A stretch of DNA of 64,000 nucleotides from Takakia lepidozioides (GCA_030704615.1 CM060731.1:17608001-17672000), one strand, 5' to 3'. Numbered from the stretch's first letter, positions 37,801-51,000 are shown. Numbers and translations: made by a program. The notes: generated by a model not told the origin, from the letters alone.

Positions 37801-37914
37801 CATAGAGTTCAAGAGGAGGGGGAATACTGGGATGTAGCTGGCCTCACCGCTCCGGTGGCTCGGCCTTGCTACATCCAGTATTCCCTCTCATCTTGAACGT
37901 CCATAGAGTGATAG
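37801..37914. repeat. Imperfect inverted repeat with arms of about 40 bp
   Basis: Left arm about 37801-37848 (GTTCAAGAGGAGGGGGAATA, then CTGGGATGTAG and GGCC) pairs with 37866-37914 (GGCC, GCTACATCCAG, TATTCCCTCTC, TTGAAC). A third partial copy of the right arm lies at 37941-37990. Could be a foldback element fragment or part of an LTR. Confidence 0.6.
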
Positions 37915-38159
37915 GCAAGTTGAACCACAACGGCCTTGCTATATCCGGTATTCCCCCTCCTCTTGAACGCTATCTAGTCCATAGATTGGGATAGACAACA
38001 AAAGATGGGGGTGCCTCTATCTAGAAACTAGACCTAAATAAAAAATAAGTTTATTTTTACTTGAAACTCACCAGAGTAGAAGCTTAAGCTTCAACATTAC
38101 AAACTCATTGTTTCTATATTGTCCAATATTTGTTCACCTATTTAGGGTTTGTCTAAGAT

Positions 38160-38410
38160 AAGTAGAGAGAGAGAAGACTCCGGCCGGAGCCAGCGTAACT
38201 AAGAGCCACTTCGCCTCGCGGCTACTGCCCCCTTTCGGGGGTGGGTCCTATATATACAATATAAACATTATGCCTTCTGCTCCATGTGAATAAGGCATAT
38301 CAAGAATTGATGTACGTCGTTACACACAATCCCGTATGTATAAGTGAATAAGCACGTGAAGGATCTACAATAAAGACTCGTCTACTTGTGTCTTGAGAGT
38401 TCTCAAACCT
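38160..38410 (+). mobile_element. Possible LTR fragment with promoter-like and poly(A)-like motifs
   Basis: AGAGAGAGAAGACTCCGGCC, then AACTAAGAGCCACTTCGCCTC, then TATATATACAAT (about 38251) and AATAAAGACTCG (about 38368) follow the order of an LTR U3-R segment. A related stretch at 44925-45005 has AGAGAAGACTCTGGC, AACCAAGAGCCACTTCACCTC and a TATTTATA. No paired LTR or primer-binding site was found. Confidence 0.35.
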
Positions 38411-38538
38411 CACTATTTGATAGTCTATTGATCCACATAGAAATTGTAGGAAAGATGAAATTAGGGCCTACATGATGAGATACTATACTAATGGATGACA
38501 CAAAGCATTCCAGTTCTGTATGTTCAGATGTGGTGACC

Positions 38539-38942
38539 TTAGGGCCAACTTCCATGTCATGGACGTCGGCCAAGATTGCACTAGATGACAAAAATGACAC
38601 TGTGCTTCCATGTGTTAATTTTCACAGGCGCCCAGATATCGGTGGCCGACATGGGAGAGCGCAATTTTGACGTGTTGTATTGGGTTACCATGTCTCTTCT
38701 ACCTGCTGTGAAGGTCACCTTTGTGCACATTGTTTGCCGACCCGCCACCCCGCGGGACCCACCCTTTGCCAAGTGACCGGCTCAATGGGTCCGGGCCTTG
38801 GACAGGGAGGCAGGCCTACTGCCCGATTGCTTTCAAACCCTATGTACATAAAAGCAACCATCCATGCCAACAGGCCACGCTCCACGGACGTCCGCTAACT
38901 TTGGATAACTTGGGAGGGCCGGGACATGGAAGTTGGCCCTTA
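38539..38942. mobile_element. Tourist-like MITE (398 bp) with TTA target-site duplication
   Basis: The terminal inverted repeat GGGCCAACTTCCATGTC (38542-38558) is perfectly complementary to 38923-38939. Both ends are flanked by TTA (38539-38541 and 38940-38942). A TIR beginning GGGCC with a TTA/TAA duplication is the hallmark of PIF/Harbinger-derived MITEs. The interior carries no transposase. The Harbinger-like transposase remnant at 35.3 kb is a possible relative, but its TIRs were not found. Confidence 0.8.
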
Positions 38943-40350
38943 TCCTGACTGCCCAATCCAACTTGTTTCATCATGTCTGACTTTCGGTCATCATATTGTT
39001 TAGATATACAAACTTGAGAATACAACATAGCAGAGAGGGAGGAATCGTGTGATATAGCCTTGCAGTCATGCTGGACACGACAAAACAGGGAAAAGAGGGG
39101 GAGATGATGACTCTTTCAGGTGGTTCTAGCTCCCAATGTTGGTTCCGACACTTTAGTCGAATAAGTGTAAGTTCCTCACCAGTCCATATACACGAGTCCT
39201 GACGCTCCATTTGGAGTTTCTTAGTCTCGTCGGGCTTCTCAGACATCTCTATATAGTAAAGGGTCAAGGCCAAAGGAAAGGAATTGGGCAATTATTGGCT
39301 GCCTTAAGTTGGATATTCCTTCAGTATGAAGGCCCTCATTAATCCTTGCTGAGGACCTGATAGTGGAAAGCAACCGGAGAGCTTCCTGGGTGAAAAATCC
39401 AGGGTTTCTCTTTGTGCATAACATTATATGGAGTTCTAAGCCCACTGTGAACAGCGCGCAGTCAGCTCTACAAGCATACAAGTACCTGTTAAGATTTCAA
39501 AACATGATGAACTTGATCTAGCAAGTAGCAAGAAAATAAGTATTGAACAGCTCCTACCACGAAAAGGTTGTGTTCCAGGGATGTGGACCTCGAGTGAAGC
39601 AAGTTTGAAAGTATCTACATGGCGGGTCCCAGAGGCGCGTTCAGGCATGGCCTTGTGTAGAATGATGAGGGTCCCAAGAGACCAATGAGAAAGAGTGTCT
39701 CGGGGCTGTGAAAGGAAAGTGGTTAACGGTTGATGCTTCACAATTACGGCACGAGACCCCTCCAGCTATTTACAGCACGGACGGGCCGCTGTCTCTGCGG
39801 TCTCCACGCGCTAATCTCGCCCTCCTATCATGACTCATTCTAGTGGCAGAAGAAGAAGATGCAGTTGCTTGGAATGGTCGAGATGCAGCAGCCAGACGTA
39901 TGTGGGTGGTGTGAAATTGACGATCAACTGCTAAAAGCTAATCATGGGTAACCTAAAAACAGCACGGACTGTTTCGAGCTTTACCCATGTTTAGTTTTTC
40001 TCGAGGAAAAAATAAAGGTGGGCATGTCGGTCGGTGGTCTCACTTCGTCGGCACGTCTGCGGCTGTGATCACCCCCTTCCTCGAGGCTGCGGGTAACTGT
40101 GTTGGCTCGCCCCACTGCTCACTTACCTACATAAACTCTTGTCTCTCTGTAGACTCATAATCGAGAACAGGAGCCGATCGTTCGTTGCGACCCAGTTACA
40201 AGCAAAGCTTCAGCATATTGTATCTGCAACGTTGAGCAAGGTGCAAGCTGAGATTGTCGTGCAGCGAGGCTTTTGACATCTGTTTCTCTCACAGTTTCTC
40301 TCGTCAGTGTGGGTATTCGTTGTGGTTTGTGATCGACACTCTCCAGAAAC
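38943..40350. other. Intergenic region upstream of the AG-peptide gene
   Basis: The minus-strand frames at 39239-39481 and 39436-39741 have no recognisable domain. TACATAAAC at about 40128 is a TATA-like word about 220 bp before the AG-peptide start codon, with a C/T-rich leader following. Confidence 0.4.
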
Positions 40351-40548
40351 ATGGCTTCGCGATCAGTAATAGCTCTTGCTGTTGTCTTCATGGTGCTGGT
40401 CTCGACGATGGCAGTTGCAGTGAATGCACAGTCGGCAGGCCCCGCTCCTGCTCCTCAAAGTGGAGCGGCTCCTCCATCTTTGCTGCCTTCTCTTGTGGCC
40501 CCAGTTCTCGTAAGCGTTCTTGCTTTCGTGGCTGCGCGGCTCATGTAA
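40351..40548 (+). CDS. Arabinogalactan-peptide precursor (AG-peptide), 65 aa
   Basis: A short cell-surface proteoglycan core. Residues 1-26 form a signal peptide (MASRSVIALAVVFMVLVSTM and onward) with cleavage predicted before Gln27. The mature part is a few residues with a GPAPAP motif, whose prolines are expected to be hydroxylated and O-glycosylated with arabinogalactan. The C-terminal hydrophobic segment (about 44-62, LLPSLVAPVLVSVLAFVAA), preceded by small residues Ser37-Gly38-Ala39, is a typical GPI-anchor signal. Length and layout match plant AG-peptides. It is single-exon. The alternative plus-strand frames over the same bases (40254-40679) are longer but lack any such pattern. Confidence 0.9.
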   Translation: MASRSVIALAVVFMVLVSTMAVAVNAQSAGPAPAPQSGAAPPSLLPSLVAPVLVSVLAFVAARLM

Positions 40549-41903
40549 GCGCGTCTCCTATTTTTGTGCAAGGCGGAAAGGCGACATGGATTTTCAAGAG
40601 GGTCTGCCGAGGGACTCCCGAGGGAGCGTCTGCACGGCTGAGGAGTTTGCAGGTCTGTTCAGGCGATGGCGGTCTCTAAGTTTGAAGCGTCTCTCATGCA
40701 GGCTCAGGACATATGTACAGGAATTCTGAGAAGACATGTAAGTTAGCTCAGGGTCTCTGTGCAGTGTCATCTTTTTCCACAGCGGTTCTACTATACATAT
40801 AGGAGAAGGTCCAGTTTCATCTTGGATAATTGTCAAGTCTAGATGATAGTCTCATCAGGGATTCTTCCAGTGCAGTGAATTATGTCATCACAGACAGATA
40901 CTTCATTTATGGACTTTGTCCAATAAAAGGATGACTAGTCAGATGTCTTTAGTCATTTGAACTTGAGAGTGAATCATTTGACCTCTCATAATCAAGTTTT
41001 CCGGCCTGAGAGTTTGATATGGATGTGAGTATTTGCAATTCAGTCACGAAAGATTACTTCTTGCTCTAGTGTTTTGAATGTTTTGAAGTTTGACGGTCAT
41101 ACGTGGGAGTGGAATGAATTGAACATGCAGTGTATATATGTTTATTCCGTGAAATGTACATGGTAACTAAGATGGTGATGTAGTATATAGTACTAAGCTT
41201 CTGCTGAGTACATTCCAATATTGTTTGTCTCGCATCTGTTGTTTGCGTTGCATCTATCCACACTTTGTTTTTTGGACATGTTTTCTGGATTTTGTAGATG
41301 TTTTTCTTGTCGGAGGTAGAAGTGAACAAAAGGGTGCAGGTGTTTGTAATCTACAGTTAGACTTTTCTAGTGGCTAATTCATGAAGCAGGCGATACAGCC
41401 TCGAAATTTTGGATTTGTTCTCACAGTTTTGGCAGATTTGACAGAATATTTCTAAAACCGCAGCTTCTGTTTGTTAGGCAATTGGGAAAGAAAGGGGAAG
41501 AATTTATGTTAGTAGACATCGAGCTCTACAGCACGGAATGTTGAAGAGTTTTCTCTGGGCGAGAAAAGCAGCGAAACTGGTGGAGAGTCTAGACTCCAAC
41601 CTCCCTGCTGCGCGTCTGTGTGATCTTTTATTTTAAGGAAACTCCGCCAATCAATAAACAATAGAGAAGAAATACGTGGGTCCATTTGGTTGGAACATGT
41701 GCCACGTAGGAATCATGGTGGGACAACACCCCACACACTCACAGGAAGACCTGATTCTGGAGAGGCAGAGAGCGCCCTCACGATCTTCTGTAGACAAGAA
41801 GGTTGTGAGTAGCAGAGGCGAATCATTAGTCAACAGAGCATCCATAGGCACTCTGCAAATCCCGCTAGCACACTCACAGTGGCTTTTTCGGTTTTGTTCC
41901 TAG
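40549..41903. other. 3' flank of AG-peptide gene and upstream region of D-LDH gene
   Basis: No gene seen. Contains the probable AG-peptide 3' UTR up to roughly 41.3 kb. A TTTTATTTTAAGG TATA-like word lies at about 41626. The in-frame TAG directly before the D-LDH start codon (41901-41903) limits the N-terminus of that protein. Confidence 0.5.
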
Positions 41904-44900
41904 ATGGCAAACCCCCGTTACTCCACCTCGTTATTATTCCATCGCTTCCTTTCTCAGTCTCGTAACTTGGATGCCCATCCTTTTCTTCCCCGTTTCTTTA
42001 CTGGTAATTTCAGTTCAAATGGTTATGACCTTGAAGAGGCTCACGTGCCGTCTTTCCTTCCAATTCCGGTGCCATCCCCACGTTTGAGCTCTGGCGGATC
42101 CACCGTGTCTCCGTTTCACACGGAATTTTGTCTTTTCAATCGATTGTCTGCATGTAGACACAGCTCCCTTTCACAGGAGCCGGCGGCCTTCAGTTGCAGA
42201 GGCCATGCGTGGCTGCTAGCTGGAGGAATTTCTTTCTTAGGGCTCAGCTTGCTCGGGCAGAGCCTTGAGCAGACACCTGCTTCATGCGAAGGCATCCAAG
42301 CTACCAGGTACATTAAGTAGACATTTTTACAAGGGAATTCTGCACAACTCGTGAGGTCAAACTCCTCAAGAGTGACTGGTGGCATGTGGTATGGCTCGGT
42401 TATCTCCAGGTATTGACTTGAGCAACGTAGACGTCTGATCATTCGTCCCGTTGATTGGTTCCGGAGTCAGGTTTTTGGTGTGATCGTGAAACCTTGTCTC
42501 TTGTCTTCAATTCTGCTATAGCTGTCTTGTGGGAGGTCCGTACCTCAACATGTATAGGTGGAGACACGAAAACTTGTGTAGTAGCGAGCAAGTCTTCCAG
42601 GTGTAGCTAGAAGGCAATGCAGGGATTGTTTTGGATGCCTCAGCCTGAGTCTGAAATAATAGTAGCTGAAATGAGGTTAACGGTTGGTTTTCGGACTTGG
42701 GAGTTCAGTGTGGAGGTGGTTGTGCCTGTCACGCCTGAGAATCTCCCACGAGCTTTTGTTGAGGAGTTGGAGGCTGCCTGTGACGTATGTCTCTTCCTTC
42801 TGTCCATTCTCTTGTGCGAGAGCAGCATTATACATTCTTTCTCCCTTCTGCCAGACTCCAAGTTGCAAGGTCAAGCATTTAATGCCACCAAATGGAGGAA
42901 TGATGGAAACTAAATCTTGGAGCAGCAGAAGTTACAGGATCTAAATGCTTTTCAATCTGTATGTACAAAATAATTTTGGATGAGGCAAACAGTTCCTACT
43001 ATCATGCAGGAGTTGTTGTGGGGCTGTCCCCAGTCTTAATCTCTCTTCAAAGCCGTAGCTGTAGTTTAGCAAATTCGTTCTCGTTCTCATTGGAGATGTT
43101 CAGAGGAAGTGTGAAACTGGCGTTTATGATACTCCCTTTGTATGACAGGCTGACCGGGTCATTCTAAACCTGGATGAGAGGACCAGCCACGGAAAACCTT
43201 GGAATACATATCATGTGATAAAGGCATTTCCAGACGTTGTGGTGTACCCCAAGTAAGAAAATGAGTCAAGAAGCTGGCCAGTAATTTTTATTTGTGTCTG
43301 AAGAGATGGTGTGGAACTTCCAAGCAATTCCCGCTTAGCGATTTTTTGGTCTTCCCCTGATCTCTTGAAAGTCAAAATCTGTGTGTTCTTGGTTCAGGTC
43401 CCAGGAAGAAGTTGTCGCAATTGTAAATATTTGTGCAAGATATAAGGTTTGTTTCTATCGCACATGGTACTATACGATGTTGAACCTGTGAATCAAAGTT
43501 GAGTTACAGGTGCTGTTGAGGCAATACAACCAACATGGGAACAGAACATCTTTTACACTTGTTTCTTGCACTGTTTCCCCCCATGACACTTTGGAGGTGC
43601 GGATCTCGAAGTCTGTATATGGGGTGGGGTGATGAGTTCTGGGGAATTCTGTATGTAAGAATTGCAGCTCCTGTGCCAGATGCAGTGAGTTCGAAAACTG
43701 AAGCGTGGAAGATGTTTCTACAGTCCACTAGATTATGCCATAGATCCAGTGTGAATGGGGTGCTCTGGGTGTTGACTTCTGTTAAGGTGGACAGAACATG
43801 ACTGTTTGATTTGGCTGGTCATTACAGCTTCACAAGTACTTGTAGCTAAGCAAAGAGGGCAGTGTTCAGGCTATAACCTCTCTGATGGACATTCCTGCAA
43901 TTTTAGCACGAAAGAAACGAGTCGAATTCTTGGTGGGCAAAGCTGTACCATTGGTTTTTCTTTTGATGTTGCCTCAACTGTCTGGGTTCACAGGTTCCTC
44001 TAACTCCATATGCAGGCGGCACATCTGTGGAAGGGCACACAATGACCCCTTATGGAGGTGTGAGCATTGACATGAATTACATGAAGGTATTCATCTTTGG
44101 GGAAAGATATGAGCTGAGCTAGAGAAAGGATCAAGGCCAGGTGTCCACTGCATGAAGTTCAGACTTTGAATGAGAAACATCTGATGTGCCAAAGAAATAA
44201 TGTAGAAGTGGGCATGGAAGAGAATGTACCAGAATTGACTGTGTACCGATTTAAATTGGCAGGACATTAAGGGCCTCTTACCTGACCTGTTGCAAGGGAA
44301 TTTCTGTCATGGTAATAGCAGGGTTGCCATAGATGCTTTACTGCTGAGTGATGAGTATCAATTTCATGGGCAGAGGCATGTAGTCTAACTTTGTACCATT
44401 GACCTGATTTCCCTTGAATGCCCTACCCTTACAGGATTCTGGTTGTAAGGAATAATCAGAATCCATACATCACCTTCAATATTTGGGGGAAAACCCATTA
44501 ATTCTTTGATAGAGGGAGAGAGTGTACTAAGAAGACATTGTTGCCATAGCCTTGTGGCCATAGACCCTGCACCCAGTTTGGGCTGAACGAAAGGGAGCAG
44601 CCACTACCTTTATGAGGGGCTCACTCCAGTAGTGGGACTTGCCTTGATTTAAACAATTGGCTTAGGCTTTCCAGATTTCCTCTAGAAAGCCCTTCACACA
44701 AGCATCAATCTGCTGTATGTGAGCAGCCCAGCAATCAGACCCCAACAGGGCCAGCGATTTAGGCTCATGCTCGAGTTTTTGAAAGTTGGTTAACATAGGT
44801 GCAGGGACTCTGTTCTTGATGGTCATGAAGAGGTGGCTGTCTGATGAGAATACCCTGGACATTGTATCAGAAATTGGAGAGAGCAAGAATGTACTGGTAA

Positions 44901-47900
44901 GACGTTGTTTGCCGTAGCCGTGAGAGAGAGACAGAGAAGACTCTGGCTGGAAATGGTGTAACCAAGAGCCACTTCACCTCACGACCAATGCTTTCATATT
45001 TATACTCCAAGTGTTGAATTTCAAAATTGGGGAGTCTTCCAAACACTCGCGCACCATGTGGGTTTATGAAATGGAGCTAGCCTATCCAGGACGGTGAGAA
45101 GTAGCCTTTGTTCTTGAATCTGCGTTCCTACTACCTGGGAGAGCATCTTTGGATGTACAAGGTGGCTTACTCAACAGATAAAGTGGGGGTCAATATGTGA
45201 CAATCCAGGGAATCAAGGAGCTACATATAGAGGACATGGATGTAGTGGTGGAGCCAGGGATTGGCTGGATTGAGCTGAACAATTACTTAAAACCATTTGG
45301 CCTTTTCTTCCCTCTTGACCCAGGTACTGTACCTCCTTTTTTGCTCATTGTAAGACAGTCTTCAGCACTTCTATTCAACAGGGTCATATTTAAAGCACCA
45401 CCTCACATATGCTAATTCCCTCCTATGTGGTCCTGAGAATACAATCAAATGTCAGCGCCTTTTATGGCAATCTCATAAAGGTCATTACTTCATGGATTTT
45501 AACTCCTTTACTTTGGCTACAGTCTTACTCCTTTCTTGGATGTTGGGCAAGTCTTCCTACTGTAGAGGTAAGTGTTTAGGGGTTAAGAGGCAAGGAAAAT
45601 TTCTAAGGCAATATTCGTACTACTGAGCTTCAATTACGAAGGTCTTTCTTTCCACTCTCTCTTTCACACACTGGACTCAACTTGTCCTGACCCTGTGCAC
45701 CGGGTAGGAACCAGATGTGGAAAGTTCCATTGGTGCTGTTTTTACCATTGTGGCAGGTCCATCTACTTTTTGTCACGGCCCTAGGATGCACTTGAATGTC
45801 ATGCTGGTCAATTGTGGTGTCAAAGAACTGTATGGTCGTGACTGCAGGCCCTGGTGCTACCATAGGTGGAATGTGCGCCACACGGTGCTCTGGTTCCCTT
45901 GCTGTGCGGTATGCTGCCTTGAGAGCATCTCTTTGCATCACGTAGATGTTTTCATCAAGTTCCATCTGTGGTCCTTTTGCCCTCTTCACTGACAAGAAAG
46001 TTGTACTTCCTTTCTCACGGATGGGGAAGAGGGTTTCTGTCCTCTATGACAATTGAGTTCCCTATGTGCACATGCTTGGCAGACACAAGAAGTGAAGCAC
46101 TTCAATTTTCTGTTCAGAATGTTTATATGGAGGCTAGTAGAGGGGAATGGAATAATCTAAATAGAAGTTGCAGCTTCCTCCCATCTGCATGTTTCATCAT
46201 TGCAACAAGAGTGGCATTGAAATTTTACACAGTCCAAGCATACAAATGGACTATGCTGATCTGTTTCTTCAATATTGCAGGTATGGCACCATGCGAGACA
46301 ATGTGATCTCTTTGAAGGTCTGGTCTCACAGCAAGCAACTGGGCTCCCATTATGGTTTGTTCAGAGTTTGGAGGTTAATAGGATTCGTCAAGCAATAGAT
46401 TTAGCACTTCTCAATGCTTGATACATGCAAATTCTTCGTCTTCTTGATCATGTCGATGGTGGATCGGTGGGTATGAACAATTGCATTTCTCCTCTTCCAG
46501 GGAAATGTGTTGATAGCGTGGGCTGTACAGATTGCAGGAGGGCGGTAGGACATTCTTTTGTGGGGAAGGCACATGTTTGTCACAAAGCTTTAGCAGTTGT
46601 TTGAGCTCGAACAATGGTGGTCAAGGGGAAGAAGCTGTTCAGAACTATTTTCTGCTTCCTTAACGTAGTCCCATTATCTGGAGTTAAGTTGGGCCTGGCC
46701 TGTAGATTTCATTTTTGGAGCCGTCTGGGCCAAGGCAGGCTCTTCCTGGTAAGCTCCTTTAATGCAGGGTCCTTACAACCATGCTTGACAGGCGGTGCTA
46801 GCTAATGGAGAGGTGGTGAAGACAGCTAATCGTGCCCGTAAGAGTTCTGCTGGGTAGGTACTTTTAACCACCTCAGTTCCCACCTTGCAGCTTTCAAATG
46901 GACATTTAGAGTCTCTTCAGATTGCATCACAAACCCATGCATCAAGTAGTACTTTCTAAATCTTCACAAGTCAAGGGGAAATTTTGCTTTCGGGCCACCT
47001 GGGGTGGGGATTGAACCATTGCAGCAGGCCATGCTGCTCATAAGGTCGGCGTAGTGTGGGTTGTATGGATTATCTGTGCTGTGGTGCTGGTGAGATATAT
47101 TGATAGCGAAGCATATCCAATGAGTTTCTCTTCCATGATGAATAAAAGAGGTTATACTTGATGGCCCTCTCCTTTTTCGATCCTGAAGGTTATCTGGTAA
47201 AGGAATTTAAGAGTTGGAAAGTCCAAATCAAATAGCACATGTCATAGGATGCTGATGTACATGTCCTGGAGGCAGATATGATTTGACAAGGCTGTTGGTC
47301 GGGAGTGAGGGTACCCTGGGGATAATTACAGAGATTACACTACGCCTGCAAAAAATCCCGGAAGCTTCCACTGTAAGTGAAATCTCTCTCTCTCTCTCTC
47401 TCTCTCCTTAAATTCAGGGCAGGAAGCCTACCTTTGAACAGCAAACAGAAGCAGAGAGGAAAGGGAGAGTGCAATTGCCCGTTGTGTGGGCAGCCTGAAG
47501 GCAGTATTCATTTTCTGATACACTGTCCAGGGTCCTCTCACCAAAGAGACGCTCTCTTCAAATCTATCAAGGGAATTGTGCCTGTACCTCTGTTTACCAA
47601 CTTTGAAAGTCTCGAGGCTGAGCCGAAAGCCCAGGCCCTCCTGAGGCCTAGTTTTTGGGCAAATCACACACAGCGGATTGATGCTTGTGTGAAGGGATTT
47701 CTAGAGGATATCTGGAAAACCCGTATTAATTCTATATATGAAGGTAAGTCTTACTACCAACGTCATCCCCTGACAGAGGTAGGTTCTGTCCCTTTTGTTT
47801 CCGCTCAAACTGGGCTGGGGGTCAATGGCCACAAGGCTACGGCAAACAACGTCTTATGAGTACAATCTCTCTCGCTTTATACCAAGGTAAGTCTTACTAC

Positions 47901-48012
47901 CAACGTCAGCCCCTGACAGAGGTAGGTTCTGTCCCTTTGTGTTCCGCTCAAACTGGGCGCGGGGTCAATGGCCACAAGGCTACGGCAACCAACGTCTTAT
48001 GAGTACATTCTC

Positions 48013-48044
<32 letters not shown>

Positions 48045-51000
48045 GCATTAGAAGTAAAAAAAACCATGATTTGCCGCGCTATCAGGCCGGCCAAAACAGC
48101 TAATGTGGCTGTTCAGGGTGGTTTTGGCATTCCTCCCTTAAGCTCCCGACGCGATGAATTCAAAATCAGATGGTGGGGTCAGCTGCAACGTATGGCTAAT
48201 ACCAGATATCCTAAGTTAATCGACTCTATGTCTTGGAAGCAGGACCGCCCTGTCAAACAGGCTAAATCCTGGTGGAAAAGGGTAGAAGAGATTTTCAAGG
48301 ATCTGAATCTTAGTCCACTAGCCATGACCCTGCTGGATGTGGCTTAGAAGCTGAAGTTTCCGAAGCCATGTCTATTGCCAGGAAATTGTCTGAAGAAAAT
48401 GAAGTTAGGCAGAAAACTTCCCTGAACCTGTTTCCAGTCTGTGACATGGGTGAGGCCATCATGGATGACCTCAAGGGTCTACCCACCCTCGGCACTAGAC
48501 TGAAATTCAAACTCAGGGCGGGTAGCCTACCTTTGAACAACAAACAGTCGCAGAGAGGAAAGGGGGATTGTAAGTGCCCGTTGTGTGGACAACCTGAAGA
48601 CAATATTCACTTCCTGATTCATTGTCCTGGGTACTCTCACCAACGGGACACCCTCTTCAATTCCATCAAGGAAATTGTGCCTGTACCTCTGTTTAACAAC
48701 TTTGAAAATCTTGAGGCTGAGCCAAAAGCCCAGGCCCTTTTGGGGTCTAGCTATTGGGCAAATCACACACGTTGATGCTTGTGTGAAGGGATTTCTGGAG
48801 GATATCTGGAAATCTCGGATCAACTGTTTATTCCAAGATAAATCATACTACCGGCGTCAGCCCCTGACAAAGGTAGTTTCTGTCCCTCTATGTTCCGTTC
48901 AAACTGGGCGCGGGGTCAATGGCCACAAGGCTACGGCAAACAATGTCTTATGAGTACAATCTCTCTCTCGCATTAGCCCTGGCCCTGTCGGGGTCTATGG
49001 GGCTGCTCACACACAGCAGATTAATGCTTGTGTGAAGGGCTTGAGAATATCTAGAAAGCCCGAACTAATTGTTTATACCAAGGTACGTCACACTACTGGA
49101 GTGAGCCGCTCACAAAGGTAGTGCCCATCCCCTATGTTTCCGTCCAAATGTGCGTTTTTTGGATTAGCTGTGAGGACTTATGTGGGCGTTGACGACCAAT
49201 AATTCGTAGACCTCACAAAGCTATGTTATGTTATGTTATGTTATTATTATTATTATTATTTTTTCCGGAATAAATTGCCATTTTCACTTTTTATTGTGTC
49301 ATTGGCGTACTCCATGAATTATGTGGGGCCCATGTAACAGGCCATGACTGCAAAACAATAGGACCTCCAAAATGAGTAATTAAACTGTTTCGGAATACCA
49401 TCAAATGAAATAAAGAAAAGCACAGGAAATTATGCATAATGAAGACATGCAATAAGAGATAAAATATCTTATGGGGTTCCATCATAGTGGTACTCAATTG
49501 GAAAAGGAGACAGTGTCAGTGCCCCGCAAGTATCTGATACCTTAGTTCAGGATATAGTCTGTCATGGACAGAGATATTATGTGGGCTTCAACACCCACAT
49601 AAAACCTCTCCTCCTGGTAAGGCATTATGAAGCAATAAAAAGAAAATGAGGGCCACACTGCCTCTGATTGATAGAGAGATATTATGTGGGCTTCAACACC
49701 CACATAATATCTCTCCTCCTGGCAAGGCTTTATGAAGCAATAAAAAGAAAATGAGGGCCACACTGCCTCTGATTGATAGAGAGATATTATGTGGGCTTCA
49801 ACATCCACATAAAACCTCTCCTCTTGGTAAGGCATTATGAAGCAATAAGAAAAAAAATGAGGGCCACACTGCCTCTGATTGACAGAGAGAGATTATGTGG
49901 GCTTCAACACCCACATAATATCTCTCCTCCTGGCAAGGCTTTATGAAGCAATAAAAAGAAAATGAGGGCCACACTGCCTCTGATTGATAGAGAGATATTA
50001 TGTGGGCTTCAACATCCACATAAAACCTCTCCTCTTGGTAAGGCATTATGAAGCAATAAGAAAAAAAATGAGGGCCACACTGCCTCTGATTGACAGAGAG
50101 AGATTATGTGGGCTTCAACACCCACATAATATCTCTCCTCCTGGCAAGGCTTTATGAAACAATAAGAAGAAAATGAGGGCCACACTGCCTCTGATTGACA
50201 GAGAGATATTATGTGGGCTTCAACACCCGCATAACCTCTCCTCCTGGTAAGGCATTATGAAGCAATAAAACGATAATGAGGGCCACACTGCATGGAGGAT
50301 AGTAGGGGATTCCCCCAGACAAATAGTTTCACAGAGCCTGTCATGGACATAGATATTATGTGGGCTTCAACTACCACATAATATCTCTCCTCCTGGAAAG
50401 GCTTTATGATGGCTCAAAATGGGGGCCACTCTGCCAGGGTCTATGGCTGCAAGGCTACGGCAAACAAAGTCTTACGAGTACATTCTGTCATACGTCATAG
50501 AGTACCATTTCCTTCCTCTCTCAATGTAGTGCCCAAACGGGGAACGGGGTCTATGGCAACCAGGCTACGGCAAACAAAGTCTTATGAGTATATTCTCTTG
50601 CTAACTGGTGCACACACCCATGTGCTCAAACAATTTTCTCTTTCAATTTGCAGGTGGCAATGTGCAATTTTAAATCCGTCCGAGATGCTGCTGATGTGGC
50701 AATCGCTACAATGCACTCTGGCATTCAGGTGATTTATGTCCCCGTGTTGCTCTTCTCTCCTTATTTCTCTCCCCTGGCAGCAGTTTCTCAGACCTTGTCA
50801 CAAGAGTGCCTTTGGACTAAGCTTTATCCTCTTCTTGCCTCTACTGGGAGTGTCTGTAGTTGTTCCTGCGGTTGACATTGAAGCTGAAGCAGGGGTATTG
50901 GCACAGGGCAGGTGTCAAGAGTTGAGTTGGTGGATGAGGTGATGATGAAGGCTATTAACCTTGCCAATGACAAACATTTCCCAGAAGAACCAACACTCAT

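Noticed and set aside
40254-40729. 141- and 69-codon plus-strand frames overlapping the AG-peptide.
   Set aside because: No signal peptide or family pattern, while the 65-codon frame has a complete AG-peptide design.
49542-50046. Minus-strand open frames with a repeated 35-residue unit.
   Set aside because: They arise because the 105-bp tandem unit is divisible by three; the frames read through hairpins and sit in an intron of the D-LDH gene.
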